Source: [Clostridium] leptum DSM 753 (GTDB lineage Bacteria > Bacillota > Clostridia > Oscillospirales > Acutalibacteraceae). Taken from it: a stretch of 64,000 nt of DNA. The position numbers and the translations under genes were made by a program. Position 1 is the first letter of the stretch, and each line of letters begins with the position of its first letter. The stretch is from NCBI GenBank assembly GCA_000154345.1, contig DS480347.1, positions 310,001 to 374,000 on the forward strand, given 5' to 3'. The notes under the pieces are model-generated. The model ran no database searches. It was not told where the DNA came from and worked only from the letters and a program-made list of their open reading frames with translations. Below, one piece after another: positions 43,438 to 52,596 of this stretch.

Positions 43438-44556
43438 ATGGCAGTAGATAAAAGCAAGGCGCTGGAAACAGCCCTGGGACAGATAGAAAAGCAGTTTGGC
43501 AAGGGCGCGGTCATGCGCCTGGGACAAAACGAAGCGATGCACGTGGACGCTATTCCCACGGGCTCCTTGTCTCTTGATTTGGCGCTGGGAATCGGAGGCC
43601 TGCCCAGAGGCAGAATCGTGGAGATTTATGGCCCGGAATCCTCGGGTAAAACTACCCTGGCGCTTCACTGTATCGCGGAAGGACAAAAAAGCGGCGGCTA
43701 CGCGGCCTTTATCGATGTAGAGCACGCTCTGGATCCGGTCTATGCCAGAGCCTTGGGAGTCGATGTGGACTCCCTGCTGGTTTCCCAGCCGGACACCGGC
43801 GAGCAGGCACTGGAGATCACCGAAGCGCTGGTGCGTTCCGGCGCTATTGACGTGATTGTGGTGGACTCTGTGGCGGCCTTGGTGCCCCGCGCGGAAATCG
43901 AGGGGGAAATGGGGGATTCCCACGTAGGCCTTCAGGCCCGGCTCATGAGCCAGGCCCTGAGAAAGCTGGCCGGAGCGATCTCCAAATCCAACTGTGTGGC
44001 CATTTTTATCAACCAGCTGAGAGAAAAGGTAGGAGTCATGTACGGCAACCCGGAGGTGACTCCAGGCGGCCGGGCGCTGAAGTTCTATTCCTCCGTGCGA
44101 ATCGATATCCGCAGGATCGAAACCCTGAAAGCGGGCGGCGAGATGATCGGCTCCCGTACCAGGGCAAAGGTGGTAAAGAATAAAATCGCGCCTCCTTTCC
44201 GGGAGGCGGAATTCGACGTTATGTACGGCCGGGGAATTTCCCGGGAGGGCGAGCTGCTGGACCTGGCAGTCAAGCTGGATGTAGTGCAGAAAAGCGGCGC
44301 CTGGTTCTCTTTTAACGGAGAACGCTTAGGCCAGGGCCGGGATAACGTGAAGGAGTATTTCCGCAGCCATCCGGATTTTGCCGCTAAAATTGAAAAGCAG
44401 GTTTACGATAACGCCGGAAAGCTTTACGCAAAGACGGCGCCGGTTCCCGCGGCAGCTGCGGAGCCGGACAAAAGCGTGGCGAAGCCGGTTGAGGCGGAAG
44501 TGAAAGCCGCTCCCAAAAAGAGCAAGGCCAGCATCGATATTATGGTGGATGACTGA
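43438..44556 (+). CDS. recA: Recombinase RecA
   Basis: The ATP-dependent strand-exchange protein and SOS co-protease, 372 residues. The Walker A is GPESSGKT (65-72), Walker B is IDVIVVDSVAAL, the L2 region contains FINQLREKVGVMYGNPE, and the C-terminal tail is longer than usual, Ala/Pro/Lys-rich, ending SIDIMVDD. I chose ATG 43438, which begins MAVDKSKALE and has GGGGGAAA upstream; the frame is open to 43360 but without a site. recX follows after 2 bp, a classic arrangement. Confidence 0.98.
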   Translation: MAVDKSKALETALGQIEKQFGKGAVMRLGQNEAMHVDAIPTGSLSLDLALGIGGLPRGRIVEIYGPESSGKTTLALHCIAEGQKSGGYAAFIDVEHALDPVYARALGVDVDSLLVSQPDTGEQALEITEALVRSGAIDVIVVDSVAALVPRAEIEGEMGDSHVGLQARLMSQALRKLAGAISKSNCVAIFINQLREKVGVMYGNPEVTPGGRALKFYSSVRIDIRRIETLKAGGEMIGSRTRAKVVKNKIAPPFREAEFDVMYGRGISREGELLDLAVKLDVVQKSGAWFSFNGERLGQGRDNVKEYFRSHPDFAAKIEKQVYDNAGKLYAKTAPVPAAAAEPDKSVAKPVEAEVKAAPKKSKASIDIMVDD

Positions 44557-44558
44557 TT

Positions 44559-45170
44559 ATGCTGATTACGGCGATAGAGCCAAGGCGGAAAAGCCTGAGG
44601 GCTTTGTACTTAGACGGAGAGCTTGCCGTTAATATCGACGCGCAGACGCTCCTTAGCTCTCGCTTTCAAGTGGGAACGGAAATTACCGACGAGGAGCTTC
44701 ACGAGCTTTTGGCGGCTTCCGACGCGAACCGGGCAAAGGAAAAGGCACTCTATCTGATTGCTCACCGGGATCACTCGAAAAAGGAACTGGTGGATAAAAT
44801 CCGGCGGACCGCTTCCCAGGAAGCGGCGGAAAAAGCGGTGGACCGGATGGAAGAAATTGGGCTGATTGACGACCGGGATTACGCCAGGCGGTATGCCTCG
44901 GAGCTGTTTCAGCGGAAATATTTCGCCCGAAAACGGGTGGAATATGAGTTAAAGCAAAAGGGGATTGATCCAGACTTTATCGAGGAACTGCTGGAAGAAC
45001 TGGAGCCGGAGCCTGTGGGGCAGATCGGTGCCCTGGTAGAGCGGAAATATCTGCGGGCTCTTGACGACGAGAGGGGCCGGCGGCGTACTGTGGCGGCTTT
45101 GCAGAGGCTTGGCTACCGTTGGGAGGACATCCGGCGGGCACTGAAGGAATATGAGATTCCCGAGGGGTAA
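44559..45170 (+). CDS. recX: RecX-family regulatory protein
   Basis: A 203-residue all-helical protein of three tandem three-helix modules, with recognisable RecX elements ALYLIAHRDHSKKELVDKI, LIDDRDYARRYA and YELKQKGI. An N-terminal beta-rich extension (about 1-50) is typical of Firmicute RecX. It binds RecA filaments and modulates or inhibits them. Its ATG starts 2 bp after the recA stop. Confidence 0.93.
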   Translation: MLITAIEPRRKSLRALYLDGELAVNIDAQTLLSSRFQVGTEITDEELHELLAASDANRAKEKALYLIAHRDHSKKELVDKIRRTASQEAAEKAVDRMEEIGLIDDRDYARRYASELFQRKYFARKRVEYELKQKGIDPDFIEELLEELEPEPVGQIGALVERKYLRALDDERGRRRTVAALQRLGYRWEDIRRALKEYEIPEG

Positions 45171-45279
45171 GAAAAGCCAGGGGAACAGCTTGGATGGCCT
45201 CCGGTGGGTTTCAGCGCATGGAAGAATGGATTAAATTGAAAAACATTTGAAAACTTTACCATAGGAAGGACTGTGGCAC

Positions 45280-46614
45280 TTGGCGTATCGGGTAGGTTGT
45301 ATCAGCTTAGGCTGTGAGAAAAACCGCGTGGATGCGGAAATGATGATGGCCTCCTTAGAGCGGGAGGGCTTTCAGCTGGTGGACGACGTGGCCATGGGCG
45401 ACGCAGCGATTGTAAATACCTGCGGCTTCATCGAGTCTGCAAAGCAGGAGAGCATTGAGGAGATTCTGGAACTGGCCAAGCTGAAGGAGGAGGGCCGTAT
45501 CAAAGCGATCGTGGTCACCGGCTGCCTGGCGGAGCGTTACCAGCAGGAAATTGCCAAGGAACTGCCGGAAGTCAACGCAGTGGTAGGGATTGGCGCCAAT
45601 AAAGAGATCGCCCGGATTGTCCGGGAAGCTCTGGAGGGAAAGCGGATCGAGACCTTTCCGCCCAAGTGCGAGCTTCCCCTGGAGGGAGAGCGGGTGCAGA
45701 GCACCCCAAGTTATTTTTCTTATTTAAAAATTGCCGAGGGCTGTGATAATCATTGTACCTACTGCGCGATTCCTTTGATCCGGGGCGGCTACCGCAGCCG
45801 GAAAATGGAGGACATTTTAGCGGAGGCGGAAAAGCTGGCCCAATGGGGCGTAAAAGAGTTGATGGTCATCGCCCAGGATACCACCCGCTATGGCGAGGAT
45901 CTGTATGGCGAGGGAAAATTGCCTCAGCTTTTGACAGAGCTTTGCAAGGTGGAGGGGCTCCGCTGGATTCGGGTGCTGTACTGTTATCCGGAGCGGATTA
46001 CCGACGAGCTTTTGGAAGTCATGGCAAAAGAGGATAAAATTTTGAAATACATGGATCTGCCGCTGCAGCACTGCAGCCGGCAGGTGCTGAGGGCAATGAA
46101 CCGGCAGGGCGACCGGGAATCGCTGTCGGCACTGATCCGGAAAATCCGTGAGAAGGTGCCTGGCATCGTACTGCGCACCACCTTTATGGTGGGCTTCCCA
46201 GGCGAAACCGAGGAGGCTTTTGAGGAACTGGCGGAATTTGCCAAGGAAATGCGGTTTGAGCGCATGGGCTGCTTTGCTTATTCCCAGGAGGAAGGAACTC
46301 CGGCGGCAAGGCTGCCGGATCAAATTTCCCGGGAAATCAAGGAGCACCGCCAGGAGCTGATGATGGAGCAGCAGATGGCCCTGATGGATGAAATGAGCCG
46401 GGAAATGGTGGGAAAGACCATTACAGTGCTGAACGAGGGCTGGGACCGGTACGCGGAATGCTGCTTCGGCAGAAGCGCGGCTGACGCTCCGGAGATCGAT
46501 ACCAAGGTGTTTTTCACGGTGGAAGGGAAAAAGCCTTATCCGGGCATGTTCGTGCAAGTGGAAATTACCGATACAATGGACTGCGACTTAATCGGCCAGG
46601 TGGTGACGACATGA
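45280..46614 (+). CDS. rimO: Ribosomal protein uS12 methylthiotransferase RimO
   Basis: A radical SAM methylthiotransferase acting on Asp88 of ribosomal protein S12. The 444-residue protein has the N-terminal MTTase motif SLGCEKNRVDAEMM, radical SAM cysteines C155, C159 and C162 in GCDNHCTYC, followed by IPLIRGGYRSR, and a C-terminal TRAM domain. EKNRVD and the GGYRSR stretch separate it from MiaB. The start is TTG 45280 at the beginning of the conserved region; AGGAAGGA lies about 11 nt upstream, slightly distant. It overlaps pgsA by 4 bp. Confidence 0.94.
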   Translation: MAYRVGCISLGCEKNRVDAEMMMASLEREGFQLVDDVAMGDAAIVNTCGFIESAKQESIEEILELAKLKEEGRIKAIVVTGCLAERYQQEIAKELPEVNAVVGIGANKEIARIVREALEGKRIETFPPKCELPLEGERVQSTPSYFSYLKIAEGCDNHCTYCAIPLIRGGYRSRKMEDILAEAEKLAQWGVKELMVIAQDTTRYGEDLYGEGKLPQLLTELCKVEGLRWIRVLYCYPERITDELLEVMAKEDKILKYMDLPLQHCSRQVLRAMNRQGDRESLSALIRKIREKVPGIVLRTTFMVGFPGETEEAFEELAEFAKEMRFERMGCFAYSQEEGTPAARLPDQISREIKEHRQELMMEQQMALMDEMSREMVGKTITVLNEGWDRYAECCFGRSAADAPEIDTKVFFTVEGKKPYPGMFVQVEITDTMDCDLIGQVVTT

Positions 46615-47177
46615 ATCTTCCCAATAAATTAACCATACTGCGTATTGTGCTGGTACCTCTTTTTGTGGCGCTCCTTCTGACTCCCGCGATCCCTTACAAC
46701 GAAATTTGGGCGATCCTGGTGTTTTCTCTCGCTTCCCTCACCGACATGCTTGATGGCAGGATCGCCAGAAAGCACGGCTTAGTGACAGATTTTGGGAAAT
46801 TTGCGGATCCGGTGGCGGATAAGATTTTAACAATGTCTGCTTTCGTGTGCTTCGTGGCGTTGGGATGGGCCGACGCCGCGCTGGTAATCATTATTCTCGC
46901 CAGAGAGTTTATCGTGACCTCCATCCGCCTGGTGGCGGCCGGAGGGGGCAAGGTGATCGCCGCAAACCTGTGGGGCAAGGCTAAAACCGTGAGCCAGATT
47001 TTCGCTATTCTGCTGGTTCTGGCGCTTCAGGCAGTCAACAGCGCTACGGGATATGTTTATCTGGAGCTGTTCTGGTGGATCGGCTTCGCGGCTCTGTGCG
47101 TTTGTACGGCTCTCACACTGATCTCCGGCGGCGTTTATTTGTGGAAAAACCGGTCCCTGATAAAAAATGTGAAATAA
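46611..47177 (+). CDS. pgsA: CDP-diacylglycerol-glycerol-3-phosphate 3-phosphatidyltransferase
   Basis: Forms phosphatidylglycerol phosphate, the committed step to phosphatidylglycerol and cardiolipin. It is a 188-residue integral membrane protein with about five helices. The CDP-alcohol phosphotransferase signature is complete: D-x2-DG-x2-AR-x8-G-x3-D-x3-D, seen as DMLDGRIARKHG followed by FGKFADPVADK at about residues 44-68. ATG 46611 overlaps the rimO stop; rimO-pgsA order is common in Firmicutes. Confidence 0.95.
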   Translation: MNLPNKLTILRIVLVPLFVALLLTPAIPYNEIWAILVFSLASLTDMLDGRIARKHGLVTDFGKFADPVADKILTMSAFVCFVALGWADAALVIIILAREFIVTSIRLVAAGGGKVIAANLWGKAKTVSQIFAILLVLALQAVNSATGYVYLELFWWIGFAALCVCTALTLISGGVYLWKNRSLIKNVK

Positions 47178-47207
47178 CTGGCATTTTACCCCGGTTTCGT
47201 ATATAAT
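47178..47207 (+). promoter_or_regulatory. Putative promoter of cysE
   Basis: -35 CTGGCA (47178-47183), 18-bp spacer, consensus -10 TATAAT (47202-47207), starting just after the pgsA stop. Transcription would begin near 47214, giving a leader of about 135 nt. Confidence 0.6.
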
Positions 47208-47251
47208 GAATCGTGAATTAGTTTGATACGTCCGGCGGGAGTGAAAATCAA

Positions 47252-47297
47252 AGCTTCGCCTCCGTCCTCATGAAGCTATGGGGATGGAGGTTTTCTG
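47252..47297 (+). promoter_or_regulatory. Attenuator-like leader of cysE with competing hairpins
   Basis: A terminator-like stem CCTCCGTCC / GGATGGAGG (47259-47267 with 47282-47290, one G-U pair) is followed by TTTT. A second stem, AGCTTC (47252-47257) with GAAGCT (47272-47277), encloses the 5' arm of the first, so the two cannot form together as simple hairpins. No known riboswitch or T-box consensus was recognised. Confidence 0.5.
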
Positions 47298-47349
47298 ATT
47301 GTATTTCTTTTCGCCTGGATGATCAAGATAGAGAGAAAGGGGGATCAGC

Positions 47350-48006
47350 GTGTTTGACCGTTTAAAAGCGGAGATCGATTCCATCATGGAACGGGACCCC
47401 GCAGCCCGCTCCCGGGCGGAGGTTTATTTTCTTTATTCCGGGTTTAAGGCGGTGCGGGCTTACCGGCGCTCCCATTGGTTTTACCGCCACAATATGAAAT
47501 TTATCGCCAGGATGATTTCTCAGCACGCCCGCCACCGCACGGGTATAGAAATCCATCCGGGCGCCAAAATAGGAAAAGGGCTTTTCATTGACCACGGTAT
47601 GGGCGTGGTCATTGGAGAAACCACAGAAATTGGGGACAATTGCACCATTTATCAAAACGTGACCCTGGGAGGCACCGGCAAGGAAAATGGAAAACGCCAT
47701 CCTACTCTGGGCAACAACGTGCTGATTGGTTCCGGCGCTAAGGTGCTGGGGCCGTTTACCATCGGAGATAACGCCCGCATCGCCGCGGGAGCGGTGGTAC
47801 TGGAGGAGGTTCCGGCCAACGCGACGGCGGTAGGAGTACCGGCCCGGGTAGTCCGGGTCAACGGCGTTAAGGTAGGCGCTCTGGATCAGATCCATTACGG
47901 CGATCCGGTGGCTCAGGAGATCTGCCGGATGCAGTACCAGCTGACGAAGCTGCAAGCCCAGATGGAAGCATTAGAACAGAGCCTGGAAGCCCAAAAGGAA
48001 CAATAG
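47350..48006 (+). CDS. cysE: Serine O-acetyltransferase CysE
   Basis: Acetylates L-serine with acetyl-CoA, the first step of cysteine synthesis. The 218-residue protein has a short N-terminal helical region (AYRRSHWFYRHNMKF) and a left-handed beta-helix of hexapeptide repeats (GIEIHPGAKIGKGLFIDHGMGVVIGE onward) with the active-site His in the DHG motif. The C-terminal helix is extended. The start is GTG 47350 after AAAGGGGG. It has its own promoter and leader and precedes cysS by about 180 bp, tying cysteine synthesis to tRNA-Cys charging. Confidence 0.95.
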   Translation: MFDRLKAEIDSIMERDPAARSRAEVYFLYSGFKAVRAYRRSHWFYRHNMKFIARMISQHARHRTGIEIHPGAKIGKGLFIDHGMGVVIGETTEIGDNCTIYQNVTLGGTGKENGKRHPTLGNNVLIGSGAKVLGPFTIGDNARIAAGAVVLEEVPANATAVGVPARVVRVNGVKVGALDQIHYGDPVAQEICRMQYQLTKLQAQMEALEQSLEAQKEQ

Positions 48007-48189
48007 GCACAGCGGGCCCAGAGAACTTAAAAACGCAGAAAATAGGAAAAGCGGGAAGCGCCCCACGTTTGCGGAATACTAGTCAATCGCACAGTCTCCG
48101 TCAGAAGGATGATAGCTCAGCAGAATTATTAAGGATTGCCGCTGCTTGTGAGGCCGCTGTTCCAAAACTCAAGATCGGGAGGTACTTTT

Positions 48190-49602
48190 GTGAAAATTTT
48201 TAATACCCTTACCAGACAAAAGGAAGAATTTGTCCCCATTGCGCCGGGAGAAGCAAAAATTTACGCCTGCGGGCCCACAGTTTATAATTTTATCCATATC
48301 GGAAACGCCAGGCCCATGTGCGTGTTTGACATTCTTCGCAGATACCTGGAATACCGGGGCATGAAAGTAACCTTTGTGCAGAATTTTACCGATATCGACG
48401 ATAAGATTATCCGCAAGGCCAACGAGGAGAAGACCGATTACTTGACCGTCGCCGAGCGGTATATCCAGGAATATAAAACCGACGCCAGGGGCTTGAATAT
48501 CCGGGAGGCCACCGTTCATCCTAGAGCCACCGAGACCATGGAACAGATTATAGAAATTATCTCGGATTTGGTGAAAAAGGGCTACGCTTATCCGGCGGAA
48601 AACGGAGACGTTTATTTCCGTACCCTAAAGTTCAGCGGGTATGGAAAGCTTTCCCATCAGCCGCTGGAGGAGCTGGAGGCCGGCGCCCGCATCGGGGTTG
48701 GAGAGAGCAAGGAAGACCCGATGGACTTCGCCCTTTGGAAAGCGGCCAAGCCAGGCGAGCCGTATTGGGATTCCCCATGGGGAAAGGGGCGGCCGGGATG
48801 GCATATCGAATGCTCTGCCATGGCCAGAACCTATTTGGGAGATACCATCGATATCCATTGCGGCGGTCAGGATTTGATTTTTCCCCATCACGAAAATGAA
48901 ATTGCCCAAAGCGAGTGCTGCAATGGAGTACCCTTTGCCCATTACTGGATGCATAACGGCTATATCAATGTGGACAACCGGAAAATGTCCAAGAGCCTGA
49001 ATAATTTCTTTACCGTCCGGGAGGTAGCTAAGGAGTTCGGCTATGAGCCTATCCGCTATCTGATGGTGGCGTCTCATTACAGAAGCCCTATTAATTACAG
49101 TGTGGATCTCCTAAAGCAATGCACCGCCGCTTTGGAGCGCCTTTACACCTGCCGGGAAAACCTGGAATTCGTGGTAAGCAATGCCAAGCCTGGCCGGGAA
49201 GCAAGGGATGAGGAAATCAAGAAGCGCCTGGAGGAATACCAGAACCGGTTCTGCGAGGCTATGGATGACGACTTGAACACCGCCGACGCTATCGCGGTGC
49301 TATTTGAGCTGGCAAAGGATATTAATACCAACCTGAGCACTGCCACGAATCCCCATAAGGAGATCGCAGAGGAGGCTTTGACCCTGTTCAACAGCCTGGC
49401 GGATGTGCTGGGGCTGCTTTATGTCAAAAAGGACACCAAAGACAGCTTGGATGAAGAAATCGAGAACCTGATTCAGCGGCGCGTAGAGGCGAGAAAAAAT
49501 AAAAATTGGGCGGAAGCCGACCGGATCCGGGATGAATTAAGCGCCCGGCATGTGGTGCTGGAGGATACTCCTCAGGGAACCAAATGGCACATCGGGGAGT
49601 GA
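48190..49602 (+). CDS. cysS: Cysteinyl-tRNA synthetase
   Basis: A class I synthetase for tRNA-Cys, 470 residues. The zinc/HIGH region is YACGPTVYNFIHIGNARP (about residues 28-45), GWHIECSAM and HCGGQDLIFPHHENE supply further zinc ligands, and KMSKS occurs as RKMSKSLNNFF near residue 266. A DALR-type helical domain and the C-terminal end follow. GTG 48190 has GGGAGG 7 nt upstream; the frame is open to 48136 but without a site. No T-box is visible in front. Confidence 0.97.
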   Translation: MKIFNTLTRQKEEFVPIAPGEAKIYACGPTVYNFIHIGNARPMCVFDILRRYLEYRGMKVTFVQNFTDIDDKIIRKANEEKTDYLTVAERYIQEYKTDARGLNIREATVHPRATETMEQIIEIISDLVKKGYAYPAENGDVYFRTLKFSGYGKLSHQPLEELEAGARIGVGESKEDPMDFALWKAAKPGEPYWDSPWGKGRPGWHIECSAMARTYLGDTIDIHCGGQDLIFPHHENEIAQSECCNGVPFAHYWMHNGYINVDNRKMSKSLNNFFTVREVAKEFGYEPIRYLMVASHYRSPINYSVDLLKQCTAALERLYTCRENLEFVVSNAKPGREARDEEIKKRLEEYQNRFCEAMDDDLNTADAIAVLFELAKDINTNLSTATNPHKEIAEEALTLFNSLADVLGLLYVKKDTKDSLDEEIENLIQRRVEARKNKNWAEADRIRDELSARHVVLEDTPQGTKWHIGE

Positions 49603-49702
49603 GGGAAAAACGGTGTTATGGGAAGCCTAGGAGCGAAGCTTTGACGGATTGCCCTAAAGCTAGATGGACCGGTCCCTCTTTGAAAAGTAAAAATTGCAGA
49701 AG

Positions 49703-49744
49703 AAGAGGAATACCCGCGCTGGTATCAGCGCGGGTATTCCTCTT
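49703..49744. terminator. Very stable terminator hairpin after cysS
   Basis: A perfect 19-bp stem beginning AAGAGGAATACCC around a 4-nt loop GTAT. It lies between convergent cysS and the minus-strand DUF4363 gene and probably serves both; the T run is within the stem. Confidence 0.88.
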
Positions 49745-49820
49745 TCTGTAAAGCTGGATTCCTCAGCCGCGGATATAAATCCTCTATCGCGGCCTGTTTT
49801 AGCCGTATCAAATACCGGGG

Positions 49821-50201
49821 CTAAAACAGATTGTGAAGGCTGGGCATCTCGTTATCCTTCACGTTTTCCAGCTGGGCGGCGGCTTTATATTTTTCCGCGA
49901 GAAAGTCGTCGTAGTTTCCTTGCTGTAAATGGAGCAGAAGGACGGCGAAGGAAAGGTCGATCTGCTCGAGCTGATCGTGAGTGGTGTAAAAGGACAGAAC
50001 CTTGTGGTCGCTGTTCCAAACCTCCAGAGCCTCTTCGCTCAACCGAAAAGCAGTGGAATAATCCTGGTCGTGAACCTTTTGCTCCGCTTGATCCAGCTTT
50101 TCCGTCAGCCGGTCAATAGATGAGTTGGTAAACGACAGCTCGATTACGCATAGAGTAATCATCAGCACCATCGCGCATACCGCGACCCAAATACGTTTCA
50201 C
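49821..50201 (-). CDS. DUF4363 family small membrane protein
   Basis: 126 residues with one N-terminal membrane helix (about 4-24) followed by an extracytoplasmic helical domain rich in charged residues (RLTEKLDQAEQKVHDQDY and later helices). It matches the DUF4363 family by size, topology and neighbourhood. The function is unknown. The start is GTG 50201 on the minus strand, preceded by AAAGGAGG that overlaps the end of the DUF421 gene, so the two are coupled. It is divergent from the germination operon. Confidence 0.75.
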   Translation of the reverse strand: MKRIWVAVCAMVLMITLCVIELSFTNSSIDRLTEKLDQAEQKVHDQDYSTAFRLSEEALEVWNSDHKVLSFYTTHDQLEQIDLSFAVLLLHLQQGNYDDFLAEKYKAAAQLENVKDNEMPSLHNLF

Positions 50202-50202
50202 A

Positions 50203-50919
50203 TTAACGGCCTCCTTTCTGAGCGCCATGGCTGGAATGCTTCTTCTGCACCTCATCCTTTCGGATGAGATAATAATTTTTCTTTGGATTAGCGGTCATAA
50301 TAAAAACATCCTCCAAACGGAGATTTTGGCCGTTCAGCACTCCCATAACCCATTCCTCGGTGAGATGGCAGAGCTCCAAAGAAAACTTGGACAGCTCTCC
50401 GTCGCTGATGACTACAGCGTCGATCCCATGGTCTGGAACCGCGATTCCCAGCATGGAGGCGGATACCTGATCCTTTTCCGGCTTTTTCATTACGCTGAGC
50501 TTGCCGTTGGTTTCGACGATTGCGTAGGCAACATCCTGTATAGAAAACACGTTCATCTGCCGGAGCTGCTCAGAAAGATCCTCAGTGCTCATGCGCAGCC
50601 GCTTCATTTGTGCCTGATCCACGGTGCCGTTATTGATAACCACCTGAGGCTTTCCGGCAACCAGTTTACGGAACCGGGAATTTTTTACCATAAAAAAGGA
50701 AGCGGCAATCTCGCAGGATACCAGCACTAAAATGGGGATAATGCCGCTGGAAAGGGGCTGGCCGGTGTTTTGCATGGGGATGGCGGCGATATCAGAAATC
50801 AACAGGGTAACCACCAGTTCGGAGGTTTGCAGCTCGCTGATTTGACGTTTCCCCATGATTCTGACCGCGGCGATGATCATGACATATAAAAGGAGCGTTC
50901 GAATCAAAGAAATAGTCAT
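50203..50919 (-). CDS. DUF421 membrane protein (YetF/YrbG-like)
   Basis: 238 residues: three N-terminal membrane helices (about 4-85, including RTLLLYVMIIAAVRIMGKRQI and ELVVTLLISDIAAIPM), then cytoplasmic DUF421 domains (about 90-235) with QVVINNGTVD and LRQMNVFSIQDVAYAIVETNGKLSV. Relatives are found in spore-associated operons of Firmicutes, and DUF421-containing proteins have been linked to spore resistance and germination. ATG 50919 has GAGGT upstream; earlier in-frame codons run into the divergent promoter region. It is divergent from gerAA. Confidence 0.88.
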   Translation of the reverse strand: MTISLIRTLLLYVMIIAAVRIMGKRQISELQTSELVVTLLISDIAAIPMQNTGQPLSSGIIPILVLVSCEIAASFFMVKNSRFRKLVAGKPQVVINNGTVDQAQMKRLRMSTEDLSEQLRQMNVFSIQDVAYAIVETNGKLSVMKKPEKDQVSASMLGIAVPDHGIDAVVISDGELSKFSLELCHLTEEWVMGVLNGQNLRLEDVFIMTANPKKNYYLIRKDEVQKKHSSHGAQKGGR

Positions 50920-51039
50920 AGGATACCTCGTCTTACGGAATCTTTTCTTGCGTCTTTTAGTTTGCCGTGATTGAAAAAATTTATACTGGGTATAATTTCT
51001 TTGAAGAACTGTCACACTAGACCTCATGGGGGAATGAAG

Positions 51040-52596
51040 ATGTTTTCATATTTCAAAAACTTGATACACAGGTATACTACCCGGGAGCCAAGCCCGTCCG
51101 CAGCAGATACAAAGCAGGCGCTGTCGGAAAGCTTGGATTGGAATTTAGATTTTTTCCGTGATAAGTTCGACGGCAGCGCTGATTTGACCATAAGAGAAAT
51201 GGAAATCGAAGGCACGAAGGCAGCGGTTATCACCATAGAGGGAATGATTAATAAGGAAACCCTGGCTAATGCGGTGATTAATCCGATTATGCGGACGTTT
51301 TACAGCCAGGAGGATCCAGCAGAAAAGTATGAGTATATTAGGGATAATGTGCTTTCCAGCTCAGAACAGGTGGAAGTAGGAACCTTTGAGCAGGCCTTTG
51401 CCCTGGTGATGTCCGGATTCGCTCTGCTGGCTATAGATGGATGCGGGGTCGTCCTGGCGATCGGCCTTCAGGGCTTCAGCTTCCGCGGCGTGTCGGAGCC
51501 TACCAACGAGGTAATGGAGAAGGGTTCCAAAGAAGGCTTTGTGGAGCCTTTGAGAATCAATATGACTCTGATCCGCCGCAGGATGAAAAATCCCAAGCTG
51601 AAATTTGAAACTTTATCTGTAGGCAGCGTCAGTAAAACCGATGTATGCCTGTGCTATCTGAGAGATACGGTTTCCCCCGAGATTATAAAAGAAATCAAAA
51701 AACGGCTGAGCTCTTCCACACTGGAGACGGTACTGTCCTCCAGCTATCTGATCCCCTTTTTAGAGGAAGAAAAAAACATGTGCCCGTTTTCAGGCATCGG
51801 CCTTTCGGAACGGCCTGATACGGTCTGCGGCAAGATCGCGGAGGGAAGGGTGGCGGTTCTGGTGGATGGAACCCCCGGCGTATTGATTGTCCCTTATCTG
51901 TTCGTGGAATATTTTCAAACTATGGATGATTACAGCAATCAGCCGTATTTCGCCACCTTTACCCGCTGGCTGAAATATTTAGCGTTTTTTATCGCCACGC
52001 TTCTGCCTGGGATTTACGTGGCGGTGGGAACCTTTAACCCGGAGGTGTTTCCGGAAGAGCTGATGAATAAAATTGCTACGGCTATCGCCACTACGCCGTT
52101 CCCCTTGATGCTGGAAGCCCTGGTGATCCATTTTATTTATGAAATCATGCGCGAAGCCGGACTGCGGCTGCCGAAGCCCCTGGGCCACGCGGTCAGTATC
52201 GTAGGCGCGCTGGTCATCGGCGATACGGCAATTTCCTCCGGCTTGATCGGGGCCACCACCCTGATGGTAGTGGCGCTGACGGCAATTTCCTCTTACGTCA
52301 TTCCAAGCTTGTATGAGCCTATCGCCATTCTTCGGCTCTTGTTTATTATCGTAGGCGGTGTTATGGGAATTTGGGGCGTTATGCTGTTGTTTTCCGTTGT
52401 GCTGGTAAGTATTTGCGGCAAAACTACCTATGGTGTTCCGTTTTCATCCCCGATCTCTCCGTTCAGCCTTTTCTCTATGCGGGATGTAGCGGTTCGCTCC
52501 AGCTGGAAGGTGCTGTCCAAGCGGGCAAATACCGTGCAGCATATGCCGGGGACTACTGCGATGGACCGGGAAGGGGAGACGGAAGCCAATGACTAA
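51040..52596 (+). CDS. gerAA: Spore germination protein GerAA family (A subunit)
   Basis: The A subunit of a GerA-type nutrient germinant receptor, 518 residues. It has a large N-terminal cytoplasmic domain (about 1-285, with family segments such as VEVGTFEQAFALVMSG, ISLRRRM-like and DGTPGVLIVPYLF) and four to five membrane helices (about 315-470), then a short C-terminal tail. These receptors sit in the inner spore membrane. I chose ATG 51040, 7 nt after GGGGGA; ATG 51034 abuts that site. It overlaps gerAB by 8 bp. Expression in the forespore is expected from the family. Confidence 0.92.
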   Translation: MFSYFKNLIHRYTTREPSPSAADTKQALSESLDWNLDFFRDKFDGSADLTIREMEIEGTKAAVITIEGMINKETLANAVINPIMRTFYSQEDPAEKYEYIRDNVLSSSEQVEVGTFEQAFALVMSGFALLAIDGCGVVLAIGLQGFSFRGVSEPTNEVMEKGSKEGFVEPLRINMTLIRRRMKNPKLKFETLSVGSVSKTDVCLCYLRDTVSPEIIKEIKKRLSSSTLETVLSSSYLIPFLEEEKNMCPFSGIGLSERPDTVCGKIAEGRVAVLVDGTPGVLIVPYLFVEYFQTMDDYSNQPYFATFTRWLKYLAFFIATLLPGIYVAVGTFNPEVFPEELMNKIATAIATTPFPLMLEALVIHFIYEIMREAGLRLPKPLGHAVSIVGALVIGDTAISSGLIGATTLMVVALTAISSYVIPSLYEPIAILRLLFIIVGGVMGIWGVMLLFSVVLVSICGKTTYGVPFSSPISPFSLFSMRDVAVRSSWKVLSKRANTVQHMPGTTAMDREGETEAND

